NCBI RefSeq assembly: GCF_022352215.1
Contig: NZ_JAKRWF010000004.1
Coordinates: 516,472 to 580,471 of the forward strand
Reading direction: 5' to 3'
Source: Flavihumibacter cheonanensis
Lineage (GTDB): Bacteria > Bacteroidota > Bacteroidia > Chitinophagales > Chitinophagaceae
DNA: 64,000 nucleotides
In this document: in pieces, positions 1 through 8,547 of the stretch
Layout: every line of letters begins with the position of its first letter
Numbering within the stretch: position 1 is the first letter of the stretch
The notes under the pieces: generated by a model
Databases searched by the model: none
Seen by the model: only the letters and a program-made list of their open reading frames with translations
What the model was told of the DNA's origin: nothing
Translations under genes and position numbers: made by a program

Positions 1-3000
1 TTATATCCTGTGTATTGGCATTCTGACCATTCCCGAGTGTCCATCTATAAATAGTAGCACTATCTGGAACAACCGTTGAACCCGATTGCCCCAGGAGTTC
101 AAAGAGGCAAATTTCATCCGGACCACTGATCACCGGTTCCGGCGTTCTGTATACACGTACTGTGTCTGTATAACTGTTTTCACATCCGGTTTCTGTTGTT
201 ACATATTGGGTAATTACATAACGTCCTGGCTGTGCAAAGGAATGTGAAGGATTTAATTCATTAAATACATTGGGCGAACCATCACCAAAATCCCAGCGGC
301 GAAGAGTTACACTATCGTTACCAATACTGAAATCACTTAGTCTTACTGAACCCGTATCACAGAATTCTCGTTGGTCGGTATTGAACGCCGGGATTACACC
401 TTTAACCATGATGGTCGGCCTGCTTCCTACCGGAACTTCGCAATTCAGGCTATCTACCAGCCGAACAAACGGACGATAGAAATTCGGGAATCGGTACGTA
501 TGTGTTATCAGGTTGGCTTGAGATGAATCTGCATTGCCATCACCAAAAATCAGGTAATACTTTGTATTGGGTGGAGGAACCACATTGAAGTTTACCGTGA
601 TCTGGTTACACTCCTCTATCGGATTGTAATTAAACACAAGATCAGTAAAAGGATTATAAATATTCACTGTTCCTATTGCAGTGTCTCTGCATCCTCCATT
701 TCCAATCGCAATCTGGCGTACGGTATACCTGCCATAGGTATTGAAGAAGTTATTGGTATTGATCAGATTACTTGTATTGCCATCTCCAAAATCCCAATAA
801 AGTGAATCATAGTCTGCTGCGTGCGAGGTGAACTTGGTTTCTAATGGCGGACAAATAGCTGATGTATCAATCATGGTAAAGTCAGCCTTGGGAGAAAGAA
901 TCTGAATATAATTCGGACGGATCAGGGAGTCTTCACATCCTTGTGCATCGCGGATAAATAATTTAACTGTGTAAACGGAATCCGGACCTGCATACTGATG
1001 CAACGGATTCTGATCTGTTGATGTACCTCCATCTCCAAATTCCCAGCGATAGGTCAGGTTATTTCCAGAAGATGAATCGCGGAAGGGAAGGTCTATACCC
1101 GGACAGAAAGTCGTATTCGCAGCAGCAAATCTTGCAAAAGGTTTGGTAATGTTGGCTGCCGCCTGTCGGGTGATAGTATCAACACAACCAATATTATCTG
1201 TTGCTGTGAGCTTGATCGAGTAGGAGCCCGGGTTACGGTACACATGATTGATAGGAGTGGAAGTGAAACTAGCGGTTTCGCCATCGCCAAAATCGAACTG
1301 CCAGTTCACAATGGATCCAACTGGAGTAGACTGGTCAGAAATAGTGACTTCACTGTTTACACAACCACCGTTATTGACAACAGAAAAATTCGGAGTAGCA
1401 CCTACAACTGTTACCATATCGGTAATGGTTCTTGTTACTATACAACCATTAATATCTTCCATTGTAAGCGTAATATCGAACACGCCATTTACCGGCACCC
1501 TGGTCTGTAAGGTTCTGCCTCCCACAATAGGTGGTTGTCCTTCAATCTGCCAGGTATAGGAAGCAATATTGGCCGCATCTGTACCACTTGCAGTAAGTGT
1601 GAATAATTCGTTCCGACATACAGATGCTTTGCTGATTGAGAAATTATTGATTAGCTCAAATAAGTTCAGGGTTGCAGTTCGAGTATAGGTACAAACCGGA
1701 TCTGTAACCGTTAGAGTTACTGTATACGTACCATAGCTGGCATAAGTTACAGAGGGATTAGTCTGCGTGGAGGTCTGTCCGTTTCCGAAATCCCATGAAT
1801 AGGTGGCTGCACCATGTGTTGGATCCAGAATCGAATTGTCTTCAAAAGATACATTCAGTTTGTTGGCACAATTTATTCTTGGAGTAAACCGAGCCACCGG
1901 TGCCATCACGTACAACAAATTATTTCTGGTAATGGTATCCGGACAACCATTGTTTATTGCAATTAATCGCACATTAAAAAATCCGGTGTCCTGATATCTG
2001 TAGGAAGGATTTTCAGAACTACTACTACCTCCATCACCAAAATCCCATCTCCATTCGTCTGCGCCTGTGGAGGTTGACGTGAACTGGAAAGGCAAACCTG
2101 CACAGGAATTATCTCTATCTACAGTGAAATTGGCGGTTGGTTTGGTGCCAACTTTGATTGCATTTGGAATACTGATTGTTTCAACACATCCACCAAGTGT
2201 GGTAACTCGTAACTGGAGGGAATATGTACCAACGGCTGTATACGTTACACTTGGTGTTGGCGAAGTACTTGTTATGCCATTTCCAAAATCCCACTCGTAG
2301 CTTGCAATATCTCCAATGCTCGCAGGATCTAATTGCGGAGTATAGGTAAATGGCACACAACCACCCGCTGTTCCATTCAACAATTGTGGTGGAGTTGGTG
2401 AAGAGATTTTTACAAATGCCGGTTTGGTAATGGTAGACGTACAGCTGTCTGCTGTTGTAATGGTTAACCGGACATCGTATTCACCAAAATTGGTGTAAGT
2501 ATGAGTCGGATTCTGCTCGGTAGAGGTATTCCCGTCACCAAAATCCCATAACCAGTTACTGGCACCTGCCCCTGAACTCTGAAAACGAACCTGGTGAGGT
2601 ATCTGGCAGCCACTGGTATCTGTTGAAGTAAAATCAACACCAGGAGGGTTGGTGATGGTTATAGTTCGGGTAGTGGTACCATCGCAATCCGCATACCGGT
2701 TGGTAAGGCGTACCGTATAAGTGCCTGGGGTTGTATATAACTTAACCGGATTGGTTTCAAAAGAGAAAGTACCATCACCGAAATCCCATTCCGAACTATT
2801 GGGCAGGGGATTGCTGGTGTTTGTAAAATTCAATGGTTTATTAGGACAGGAACTGGCTGGCGCACTGAAACTGGTTTGATTACCAGTAATGGCGATGGAC
2901 CTTGTAATACTGTCGGCACAGCCATAACTACTGTTCACAACCAACTTTACATTATAATTTCCAGTAGAGTTATAACTGGTAGAAGGATTTCTGTCTGTTG

Positions 3001-3778
3001 AAGTATTGCCATTCCCAAAGGACCAACGATGCGTTAGAGTACCTGGGCCGGTCGACTGATTATTGAAATTTACACCAATGGGAGTGTTGCAGGCATCCAG
3101 TCGAGTGAAATCAAAATTGGGAGTTACTCCTCCAATGATCCGGATAAAGCGGGGCCTGTCTGATGTTACCACACAACCATTATCTGTGGTAACTGTGAGT
3201 CGCACCCTGAAAAATCCAAGCGATGTATAGGTTTTAACCGGGTTGGGGTCAGTTGATGTGGTGCCATCTCCAAAATCCCAGGCATAAGAAGTGATCTGCC
3301 CAGGGCCCTGAACAGTTACGCCATTTTGAAATCGTATAACTGCAGGAATACAGGATACTGTAGTATTCGCCCGGAAATCAATTCTGGCAGAAGGAAATAC
3401 GGTAATGTAATTTGTCTTGACAATGCCATCAACCCCGCGCGCATTGGTAACCGTAAGCCGAACGGTGTACACACCAGGCTGCGTATAGGTTACACTAGGA
3501 TTCTGTTGATCGGATAAGGTTCCATTTCCAAAATCCCATGCCCAGGATGTAGGCGAATTAGTCGATTGATCTGTGAATCGAACCGTGAGATTCGCACAAC
3601 CTTCAGTAATATTAGAAGTAAAGTTAGCAACAGGCGTCTGGGCAGACAGCGGACCGCCTGCAGCCAGCATCAACATGCAGAATATAAGGTTACGTATCAA
3701 CAAGCTGTTTTTTGTTTTTTCAGAAAGCAACTTGTTTCCAAAGGGACTCGGAATTACTACGGATATTGGATTTTTCAT
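1..3778 (-). CDS. Giant secreted PKD-repeat surface protein (3' end outside window)
   Basis: The frame is open from the ATG at 3778 to the left edge, giving at least 1259 residues with no stop in the window. The N-terminus has a basic stretch and a hydrophobic segment ending in LSAQ, typical of a Sec signal peptide (about residues 1-47). The rest is a string of about 80-90-residue beta repeats, each with the PKD hallmark W-x-FG-D/N-G (WAWDFGNG, YAWDFGDG, SEWDFGDG, YRWEFGDG and others) and the Y-T-V-x-L strand that follows. I count 13 clear and 2 degenerate repeats. Family knowledge: such Bacteroidota proteins are usually exported and often end in a type IX secretion (CHU_C-like) sorting domain. 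That end is not visible here. It is the last of three co-directional genes (M32 peptidase, lipoprotein, this). An adhesin or gliding-associated role is inferred. Confidence 0.9.
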   Translation of the reverse strand, partial: MKNPISVVIPSPFGNKLLSEKTKNSLLIRNLIFCMLMLAAGGPLSAQTPVANFTSNITEGCANLTVRFTDQSTNSPTSWAWDFGNGTLSDQQNPSVTYTQPGVYTVRLTVTNARGVDGIVKTNYITVFPSARIDFRANTTVSCIPAVIRFQNGVTVQGPGQITSYAWDFGDGTTSTDPNPVKTYTSLGFFRVRLTVTTDNGCVVTSDRPRFIRIIGGVTPNFDFTRLDACNTPIGVNFNNQSTGPGTLTHRWSFGNGNTSTDRNPSTSYNSTGNYNVKLVVNSSYGCADSITRSIAITGNQTSFSAPASSCPNKPLNFTNTSNPLPNSSEWDFGDGTFSFETNPVKLYTTPGTYTVRLTNRYADCDGTTTRTITITNPPGVDFTSTDTSGCQIPHQVRFQSSGAGASNWLWDFGDGNTSTEQNPTHTYTNFGEYDVRLTITTADSCTSTITKPAFVKISSPTPPQLLNGTAGGCVPFTYTPQLDPASIGDIASYEWDFGNGITSTSPTPSVTYTAVGTYSLQLRVTTLGGCVETISIPNAIKVGTKPTANFTVDRDNSCAGLPFQFTSTSTGADEWRWDFGDGGSSSSENPSYRYQDTGFFNVRLIAINNGCPDTITRNNLLYVMAPVARFTPRINCANKLNVSFEDNSILDPTHGAATYSWDFGNGQTSTQTNPSVTYASYGTYTVTLTVTDPVCTYTRTATLNLFELINNFSISKASVCRNELFTLTASGTDAANIASYTWQIEGQPPIVGGRTLQTRVPVNGVFDITLTMEDINGCIVTRTITDMVTVVGATPNFSVVNNGGCVNSEVTISDQSTPVGSIVNWQFDFGDGETASFTSTPINHVYRNPGSYSIKLTATDNIGCVDTITRQAAANITKPFARFAAANTTFCPGIDLPFRDSSSGNNLTYRWEFGDGGTSTDQNPLHQYAGPDSVYTVKLFIRDAQGCEDSLIRPNYIQILSPKADFTMIDTSAICPPLETKFTSHAADYDSLYWDFGDGNTSNLINTNNFFNTYGRYTVRQIAIGNGGCRDTAIGTVNIYNPFTDLVFNYNPIEECNQITVNFNVVPPPNTKYYLIFGDGNADSSQANLITHTYRFPNFYRPFVRLVDSLNCEVPVGSRPTIMVKGVIPAFNTDQREFCDTGSVRLSDFSIGNDSVTLRRWDFGDGSPNVFNELNPSHSFAQPGRYVITQYVTTETGCENSYTDTVRVYRTPEPVISGPDEICLFELLGQSGSTVVPDSATIYRWTLGNGQNANTQDI

Positions 3779-3782
3779 GGTT

Positions 3783-4190
3783 CTACTTCTTCTTCAGATG
3801 CAACAGATTTTTAACTCCCTGGACCGTTGTCTCTGCTTTTACATAGTCCCATGTATTGTTGGTAATTTTCCAGGTCGCATTCAGCTTCGAAACCGGTTCT
3901 GATGCTGCCGGAAAATTGGTAATAATCGATAACGTATTTACATCTCCCACCCAAGTTCCCTTATCCTCTGTTTCTGTCGTGAAACCGCTGACCTTGCCAT
4001 CGCGGTAAAATTGAAAGGTGTAAGGTGAAAATGAACTGGAAATGTCGGTACTTCCTTCTTTAAACGAATATATATACCACTGGCCATTTGTCATAGCATC
4101 GAGTATGATATCTTCCTTCTTTTCCTCGATGGCTTTTGCACATGCCCCTAACAGGCATACCATGATGCTTATCCAGACCAGTTTTTTCAT
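3783..4190 (-). CDS. Small lipoprotein, lipocalin-like
   Basis: 135 residues starting MKKLVWISIMVCLLGAC, a lipoprotein signal with lipobox LGAC at about 14-17, so it is probably anchored in the outer membrane. The mature part has alternating strands (WYIYSFKEG, YTFQFYRDGKVSG, GTWVGD, LNATWKI) like the lipocalin-like proteins common in Bacteroidota, where W-x-x-G-x-W and a later GTW are typical. The ATG overlaps the stop of the M32 gene by 4 bases, and the PKD gene begins 4 bases after its stop, so all three look co-transcribed. No catalytic residue is apparent; the function is unknown. Confidence 0.8.
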   Translation of the reverse strand: MKKLVWISIMVCLLGACAKAIEEKKEDIILDAMTNGQWYIYSFKEGSTDISSSFSPYTFQFYRDGKVSGFTTETEDKGTWVGDVNTLSIITNFPAASEPVSKLNATWKITNNTWDYVKAETTVQGVKNLLHLKKK

Positions 4191-5719
4191 AGTACTATAC
4201 CCTCTTGTTTATATGCATAGATGAAACGGTATTTATCCCTGGCATATTGCATAAATTCTGCAGGATCTAACCCTTTTCCTGTGACCCTTTTACATAACTC
4301 TTCACTTGTATATTTTCTTCCGTGAATGTATATATTGTTTGATAGCCAGTCTTTTATAACATCGAACTGCCCCTCTTGTAGAAGTTTTTCGAATTTTGGC
4401 AGCGCCTTTTCCAAACAACGGGAAAGTTGAGCCGCATACAGGCTGCCCAGGCTGTAGGTTGGGAAGTAACCAAAACTGCCATGACTCCAATGCACATCTT
4501 GCAGGCAACCCCTCGCATCATCCGGCACTTTAATTCCCAAATACTGCGCATATTTTGTATTCCAGGCAGATGGCAGATCCGTCACCTCAAGGCTTCCTTC
4601 AATAAGGGCCTTTTCAATTTCATACCGGATAATAATATGAAAATGATAGGTTAGCTCATCCGCTTCGGTCCTGATCAGCGATGGCTGCACTTTATTGATA
4701 GCCCGATACAATTCTTCCGGTTTGCGATCTTTTAATTGCGCGGGAAAATAGGTCTGCAGTACCGGTAAAAAATACTGACACCAGGCCAGGCTTCTGCCTA
4801 CATTGTTTTCCCACAAACGGCTTTGGGATTCATGGATTCCAAGGCTGGCTGCCTCACCTAATGGAAGACCATATTGTTCTTTTGGTAAGCCCTGCTCATA
4901 TAGCGCATGTCCCAGTTCGTGAATGGTACTCCAGGTCATATAACTGATGTCTTGCTCACGAATCCGGGTTGTGATTCGGACATCCTCCGCACTGAAATTG
5001 ACTGTGAAGGGATGTGCGGCTTTATCCTGCCTGCCATGCTGCAGATCATACCCCATTCGTTGAAGCATATCCATACTGAATGCCCACTGCGTTTCTTCCG
5101 GATACTGCTGAAACAGGAGGCTGTCATCCACCTGCTGATGTGCTTTTATGGTATCCAGCAATGCCGCCAGTTCAGGTTTTAATCCGCTGAACAATTGGTC
5201 CAGCTGTGAACTGGTACATCCTCGTTCATATTGATTTAACAACGCATCATAGGGGTGAGCACTGTATCCTAAATAATCCGCCTCTTTTCTCTTTAGCGCG
5301 GTGAGTTTTTTTAACCAGGGACTAAATATAGAAAACCGGTTCTGATGCCTGGCATCTGCCCAATGATTGAAAGCCTGTGATACGGTTTCACTGAGTTCTC
5401 TAACAAATGCGGAGGGCAGTCTAACCTGCTGGTTGTAATCATAGTTGCTTAACTCCAGGTTGGAGCGCTGTTCTTCTGTTAAATCAGCTCGTTCAAGTAA
5501 GGCTTTTAGTAACTCACCTACTGATGCATCCGTAAATTTTGTGTGTGCTAATTCAGATAAAGTGGCAATCTGCCTGGATCGTGTTGCCAGACTTCCAGCC
5601 GGCATATAGGTTTCCTGATCCCACTGGAGCAATGCAGTAGCATACCGGATGTCGGCAATTTCCTGTAAGCAGTTTTTGTACTTCTCGTACAAGGATGAGG
5701 TAGTCAACAGTTGGTCCAT
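4187..5719 (-). CDS. M32 family metallocarboxypeptidase (carboxypeptidase Taq type)
   Basis: 510 residues, the usual length for family M32 (about 500). It has the zinc motif HELGH at 267-271 and the downstream glutamate motif HESQSR (296-301). M32 signatures are also present: HPF (236-238), DVRIT (246-250) and IRTEADELTY in the C-terminal third. It should remove C-terminal residues from peptides in the cytoplasm; there is no signal peptide. It heads an apparent operon with a lipoprotein (4-base overlap) and the PKD protein, though a functional link is not obvious. Confidence 0.95.
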   Translation of the reverse strand: MDQLLTTSSLYEKYKNCLQEIADIRYATALLQWDQETYMPAGSLATRSRQIATLSELAHTKFTDASVGELLKALLERADLTEEQRSNLELSNYDYNQQVRLPSAFVRELSETVSQAFNHWADARHQNRFSIFSPWLKKLTALKRKEADYLGYSAHPYDALLNQYERGCTSSQLDQLFSGLKPELAALLDTIKAHQQVDDSLLFQQYPEETQWAFSMDMLQRMGYDLQHGRQDKAAHPFTVNFSAEDVRITTRIREQDISYMTWSTIHELGHALYEQGLPKEQYGLPLGEAASLGIHESQSRLWENNVGRSLAWCQYFLPVLQTYFPAQLKDRKPEELYRAINKVQPSLIRTEADELTYHFHIIIRYEIEKALIEGSLEVTDLPSAWNTKYAQYLGIKVPDDARGCLQDVHWSHGSFGYFPTYSLGSLYAAQLSRCLEKALPKFEKLLQEGQFDVIKDWLSNNIYIHGRKYTSEELCKRVTGKGLDPAEFMQYARDKYRFIYAYKQEGIVL

Positions 5720-5806
5720 AGGCAGGAATTCTGCTGCAATCTAAGGAAAAACCGCCACCCGGTTGGTCAGGCAGCGGTTTGAATCTAAAGCAGGACAAAA
5801 AACGAG

Positions 5807-6415
5807 CTATTTCGGGAAGTTTGCATTCGCTTTTACTTCCTGCATTTGAAGGGTATGTCTTTTGGAATGAGCGGACAACATCAGCAAGCCCTGGTACGTA
5901 TCAATAGTTCCGAATGCCGGATGTTGAATAAAATGATTTCGCAGGTCATCCTTAGTGGTTTTCGCATATTCCAGCGTTTTTGCTCTCGCTTCCTGGTAAG
6001 TTTTCAACAAAGCAGCCGCATTTTGCTGGCTTCCTTTTGGCTGCAGCATTTCCGGTGCATTGAATTTTTGACTGCGATCGGGTGTTTTTTCTAGCAGATC
6101 CGCGTCGCTCACTTTTACCTCTGAACGTTTGGATGGATCAGCCGGGGTTTGTAAGGACTGCTGCACCCAGCCTAGAAGGGCCGATTCAGATAGCGTGATA
6201 TGCTCAAGGCATTCCAAAACCGACCATTTTCCTTCTGCAGCTCTGTAATTAAATTGTTCTTCACTAAGTCCTTCTACTGTTTTAAGTAGCAAGTCCCGGG
6301 TGCTTTCCAACTGGGCAACCAATTGTGCACGATCTGCATCTGAGATGGGGTCTGGTGCAATTGGTGTAAAGCTGAATAAGGTTACCAGTGCCAGCAGGCA
6401 GCTAATTTTTTTCAT
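5807..6415 (-). CDS. DinB-like domain protein, exported
   Basis: 202 residues. A signal peptide (MKKISCLLALVTLFSF, then TPIAP) precedes a four-helix DinB/DUF2383-like domain: LVAQLESTRDLLLKTVEGLSEEQ, then WSVLECLEHITLSE, and near the C-terminus HSKRHTLQM. In this family three histidines bind a metal; here H in LEHIT and two in the HSKRH segment fit. The molecular function is not established for most members. The gene is transcribed away from the Nif3-like gene, with an 83-base divergent spacer. Export is unusual for DinB proteins but common in Bacteroidota paralogues. Confidence 0.82.
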   Translation of the reverse strand: MKKISCLLALVTLFSFTPIAPDPISDADRAQLVAQLESTRDLLLKTVEGLSEEQFNYRAAEGKWSVLECLEHITLSESALLGWVQQSLQTPADPSKRSEVKVSDADLLEKTPDRSQKFNAPEMLQPKGSQQNAAALLKTYQEARAKTLEYAKTTKDDLRNHFIQHPAFGTIDTYQGLLMLSAHSKRHTLQMQEVKANANFPK

Positions 6416-6498
6416 GGAGCAATAAGTTTAATGATTAAGAAGAGGGACGGGATAAACATGCAACAAAAATTGAGCCACAGGCTGTATATCTTTGGAGA

Positions 6499-7596
6499 AT
6501 GAAAATTGCCACTATATTGGATGTACTGGAAAAGATGGCGCCCTTGCAATTGCAGGAGTCTTATGACAATGCCGGACTGATTACCGGAAACCGCGACTGG
6601 GATTGTACCGGGATAACTATTTCGCTGGACGCTACTGAAGAAGTAGTTCTGGAGGCTGCGGCAAAAGGGCATAACCTGGTGATTGCGCACCACCCTATTG
6701 TATTTTCCGGCTTAAAGAAAATTACCGGAAACGGCTATGTGGAAAAAACCATCATCACTGCAATTAAGAAGGATATCGCCATTTATGCCATTCACACTAA
6801 CCTGGATAATGTAATAGATGGCGTGAATGGAAAAATGGCAGATCTCCTGAAATTGATTAACCGGAAACCTTTGCAGCCCAAGCGCGATTTGCTTAAAAAG
6901 CTGGTGACCTTTGTCCCGGTAGCACAGGCCGACCAACTGGCAACAGCCCTTTTTGAAGCAGGTGCCGGAACCATTGGCCAATACAGTGAATGTGGATTCC
7001 AGGTGGAGGGTGTGGGCAGTTTCAAGGCAGGGGAAGCCGCAAATCCCTATGTGGGTCAGCGGGGATCGCGGCACTATGAAAAAGAGTCGAGGATTGAGGT
7101 AATTTATCCGGTGATGCGGGAGTCCTGGGTGCTGGAAGCTTTGCTGGCGAGCCATCCCTACGAAGAAGTGGCCTATGATCTGTATAATCTTAGCAATAGT
7201 CACCCGGGTATTGGATCGGGACTGGTAGGGGAATTGGAGGAAGGGATGCCTGTCCGGTCCTTTTTGGAGCAGTTAAAGCAGGTTTTCCAGGTTCCGGTAA
7301 TTCGGCACTCTCCGCTGGTGAAGGATTCCATCAAACGGGTAGCGATTTGTGGGGGAGCTGGTAGTTTCCTGATTAACAGTGCTTTACGAAATAAGGCTGA
7401 CATCTATATAACAGGGGATATGAAATATCATGAGTTTTTTGAGGCCAATGGACGGCTGGTGATTGCCGATATCGGGCATTTTGAGAGTGAGCAATACACG
7501 GTTGATCTACTCTATGATATTTTGGCCAAAAAATTTCCTACCTTTGCCGTCTTCAAAACGGGGGTGAAAACCAACCCGGTGAATTATTATAGTTAA
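6499..7596 (+). CDS. Nif3-like dinuclear metal-centre protein (YbgI/YqfO family)
   Basis: 365 residues. The N- and C-terminal halves are the conserved Nif3 parts with metal ligands HHP (64-66), HTNLD (99-103) and GHFESE near 328. Between them sits the extra PII-like insert (about 130-230) found in the longer YqfO type. The family forms hexameric toroids with a di-metal site; proposed roles include GTP cyclohydrolase-like or radical-repair functions, none firmly shown. The next gene, a Zn-ribbon coiled-coil protein, starts 14 bases later, and this pairing is widespread in bacteria, which supports one operon. Confidence 0.93.
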   Translation: MKIATILDVLEKMAPLQLQESYDNAGLITGNRDWDCTGITISLDATEEVVLEAAAKGHNLVIAHHPIVFSGLKKITGNGYVEKTIITAIKKDIAIYAIHTNLDNVIDGVNGKMADLLKLINRKPLQPKRDLLKKLVTFVPVAQADQLATALFEAGAGTIGQYSECGFQVEGVGSFKAGEAANPYVGQRGSRHYEKESRIEVIYPVMRESWVLEALLASHPYEEVAYDLYNLSNSHPGIGSGLVGELEEGMPVRSFLEQLKQVFQVPVIRHSPLVKDSIKRVAICGGAGSFLINSALRNKADIYITGDMKYHEFFEANGRLVIADIGHFESEQYTVDLLYDILAKKFPTFAVFKTGVKTNPVNYYS

Positions 7597-7610
7597 TTCT
7601 AAACACTAAT

Positions 7611-8366
7611 ATGGCAACTGTCAAAGACTTTTCGGTTGAAGAAAAACTGGTTTCTCTCATAAGCTTGCAGAAGATCGAATCCAAGATCGATGAATTTCAG
7701 ATCCTGAAAGGAGAATTGCCGATTGAGGTGAGTGATCTGGAAGATGAGATCCAGGGATTACACGCCCGTCAGACTCGTATCGAGGAAGAGATCAATGGCA
7801 TCAATGAGTTCATCAACCAGAAAAAAGAAGCCATTAAGGAAGCGGAAGCGCTGATCAAGAAGTACGAAAAGCAAAGTACCAACGTAAAGAACAGTCGCGA
7901 GTTTGAAGCCATCACCAAAGAGATCGAGATGCAGCAGCTGGAAGTTAAACTGGCTGAAAAGCATATCAAGGATGCGAATGAAGAGATCTCTGATAAGGTA
8001 GTAGGACTGGACAAAGCGAAGAAAGCAATCGCAACCAAGGAAGGTGTATTGAAGCACAAGAAAGACGAGCTGGAAAAGATCATCGCTACAACAGAAGAAG
8101 AAGAAAAACATTTCAATAAAATGGCGTCTGAAGCCCGCGATAAAGTAGAGCCTCGTCTGCTGTTATCGTATGACCGTATCCGTGGTAACTACCGCAATGG
8201 TCTGGCTGTTGTGCCTGTTCTGCGTGATGCCTGTGGTGGTTGCTTTAATGCGATTCCCCCTCAGCGTCAGAGTGAAATCAAGCAGCGTAAAAAAATTATC
8301 GTGTGTGAGAACTGTGGTCGTATCCTCGTAGACAATGAGCTGAATGATGGAGTAGAGGTGAAGTGA
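7611..8366 (+). CDS. Coiled-coil zinc-ribbon protein (CT398/Cdsz-like)
   Basis: 251 residues. Residues about 25-185 are strongly heptad-like and charged (E/K/I/L rich), predicting a long antiparallel coiled coil. The C-terminus is a C4 zinc ribbon: CGGC about 203-206 and CENC about 228-231, with the typical R-Q-x-E-I motif between. Members of this family (PF02591) are proposed nucleic-acid or flagellar/secretion adaptor proteins; the role in Bacteroidota is unknown. It follows the Nif3-like gene by 14 bases. Confidence 0.9.
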   Translation: MATVKDFSVEEKLVSLISLQKIESKIDEFQILKGELPIEVSDLEDEIQGLHARQTRIEEEINGINEFINQKKEAIKEAEALIKKYEKQSTNVKNSREFEAITKEIEMQQLEVKLAEKHIKDANEEISDKVVGLDKAKKAIATKEGVLKHKKDELEKIIATTEEEEKHFNKMASEARDKVEPRLLLSYDRIRGNYRNGLAVVPVLRDACGGCFNAIPPQRQSEIKQRKKIIVCENCGRILVDNELNDGVEVK

Positions 8367-8370
8367 GGAA

Positions 8371-8400
8371 GTGAGACGTCAGACGTGAGACGTGAGACGA
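8371..8400. repeat. GTGAGACGT short tandem repeat
   Basis: Imperfect copies of GTGAGACGT / CAGACGT directly after the stop codon of the zinc-ribbon gene. The same string occurs inverted at 12747-12790 at the 3' end of the cobalamin adenosyltransferase gene, and one copy follows fabI at 11087-11095. It seems to be a dispersed repeat that sits at gene ends. Confidence 0.75.
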
Positions 8401-8405
8401 GATTG

Positions 8406-8429
8406 GGCCCGCAGGTTGCGGGCCTTTTT
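8406..8429 (+). terminator. Rho-independent terminator
   Basis: Stem GGCCCGCA / TGCGGGCC (8406-8413 and 8417-8424) with a 3-base loop, followed by five T. It ends the Nif3-like / zinc-ribbon operon. Confidence 0.85.
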
Positions 8430-8437
8430 CATGGGTT

Positions 8438-8479
8438 GCCTCACCCGTCCAGTGCCACCGGACGGGTGAGGCGTTTTTT
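8438..8479 (+). terminator. Second hairpin terminator, member of a dispersed hairpin repeat
   Basis: Perfect 13-bp stem (8438-8450 with 8460-8472), loop AGTGCCACC, then GTTTTTT. The CACCCGTCC...GGACGGGTG core recurs at 16949-16975, so this may be a mobile REP-like palindrome that also terminates transcription. Confidence 0.8.
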
Positions 8480-8547
8480 GACGGATTTTTTTCATGGCGA
8501 TTGAAGTGGCGGCAACTATTCCCTAAATTGCCGGCATATTTGAGTGT

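Noticed and set aside
1244..2300. Plus-strand frames of 60-100 residues within the PKD gene
   Set aside because: They are antisense to clear PKD repeats with a consistent minus-strand frame and signal peptide.
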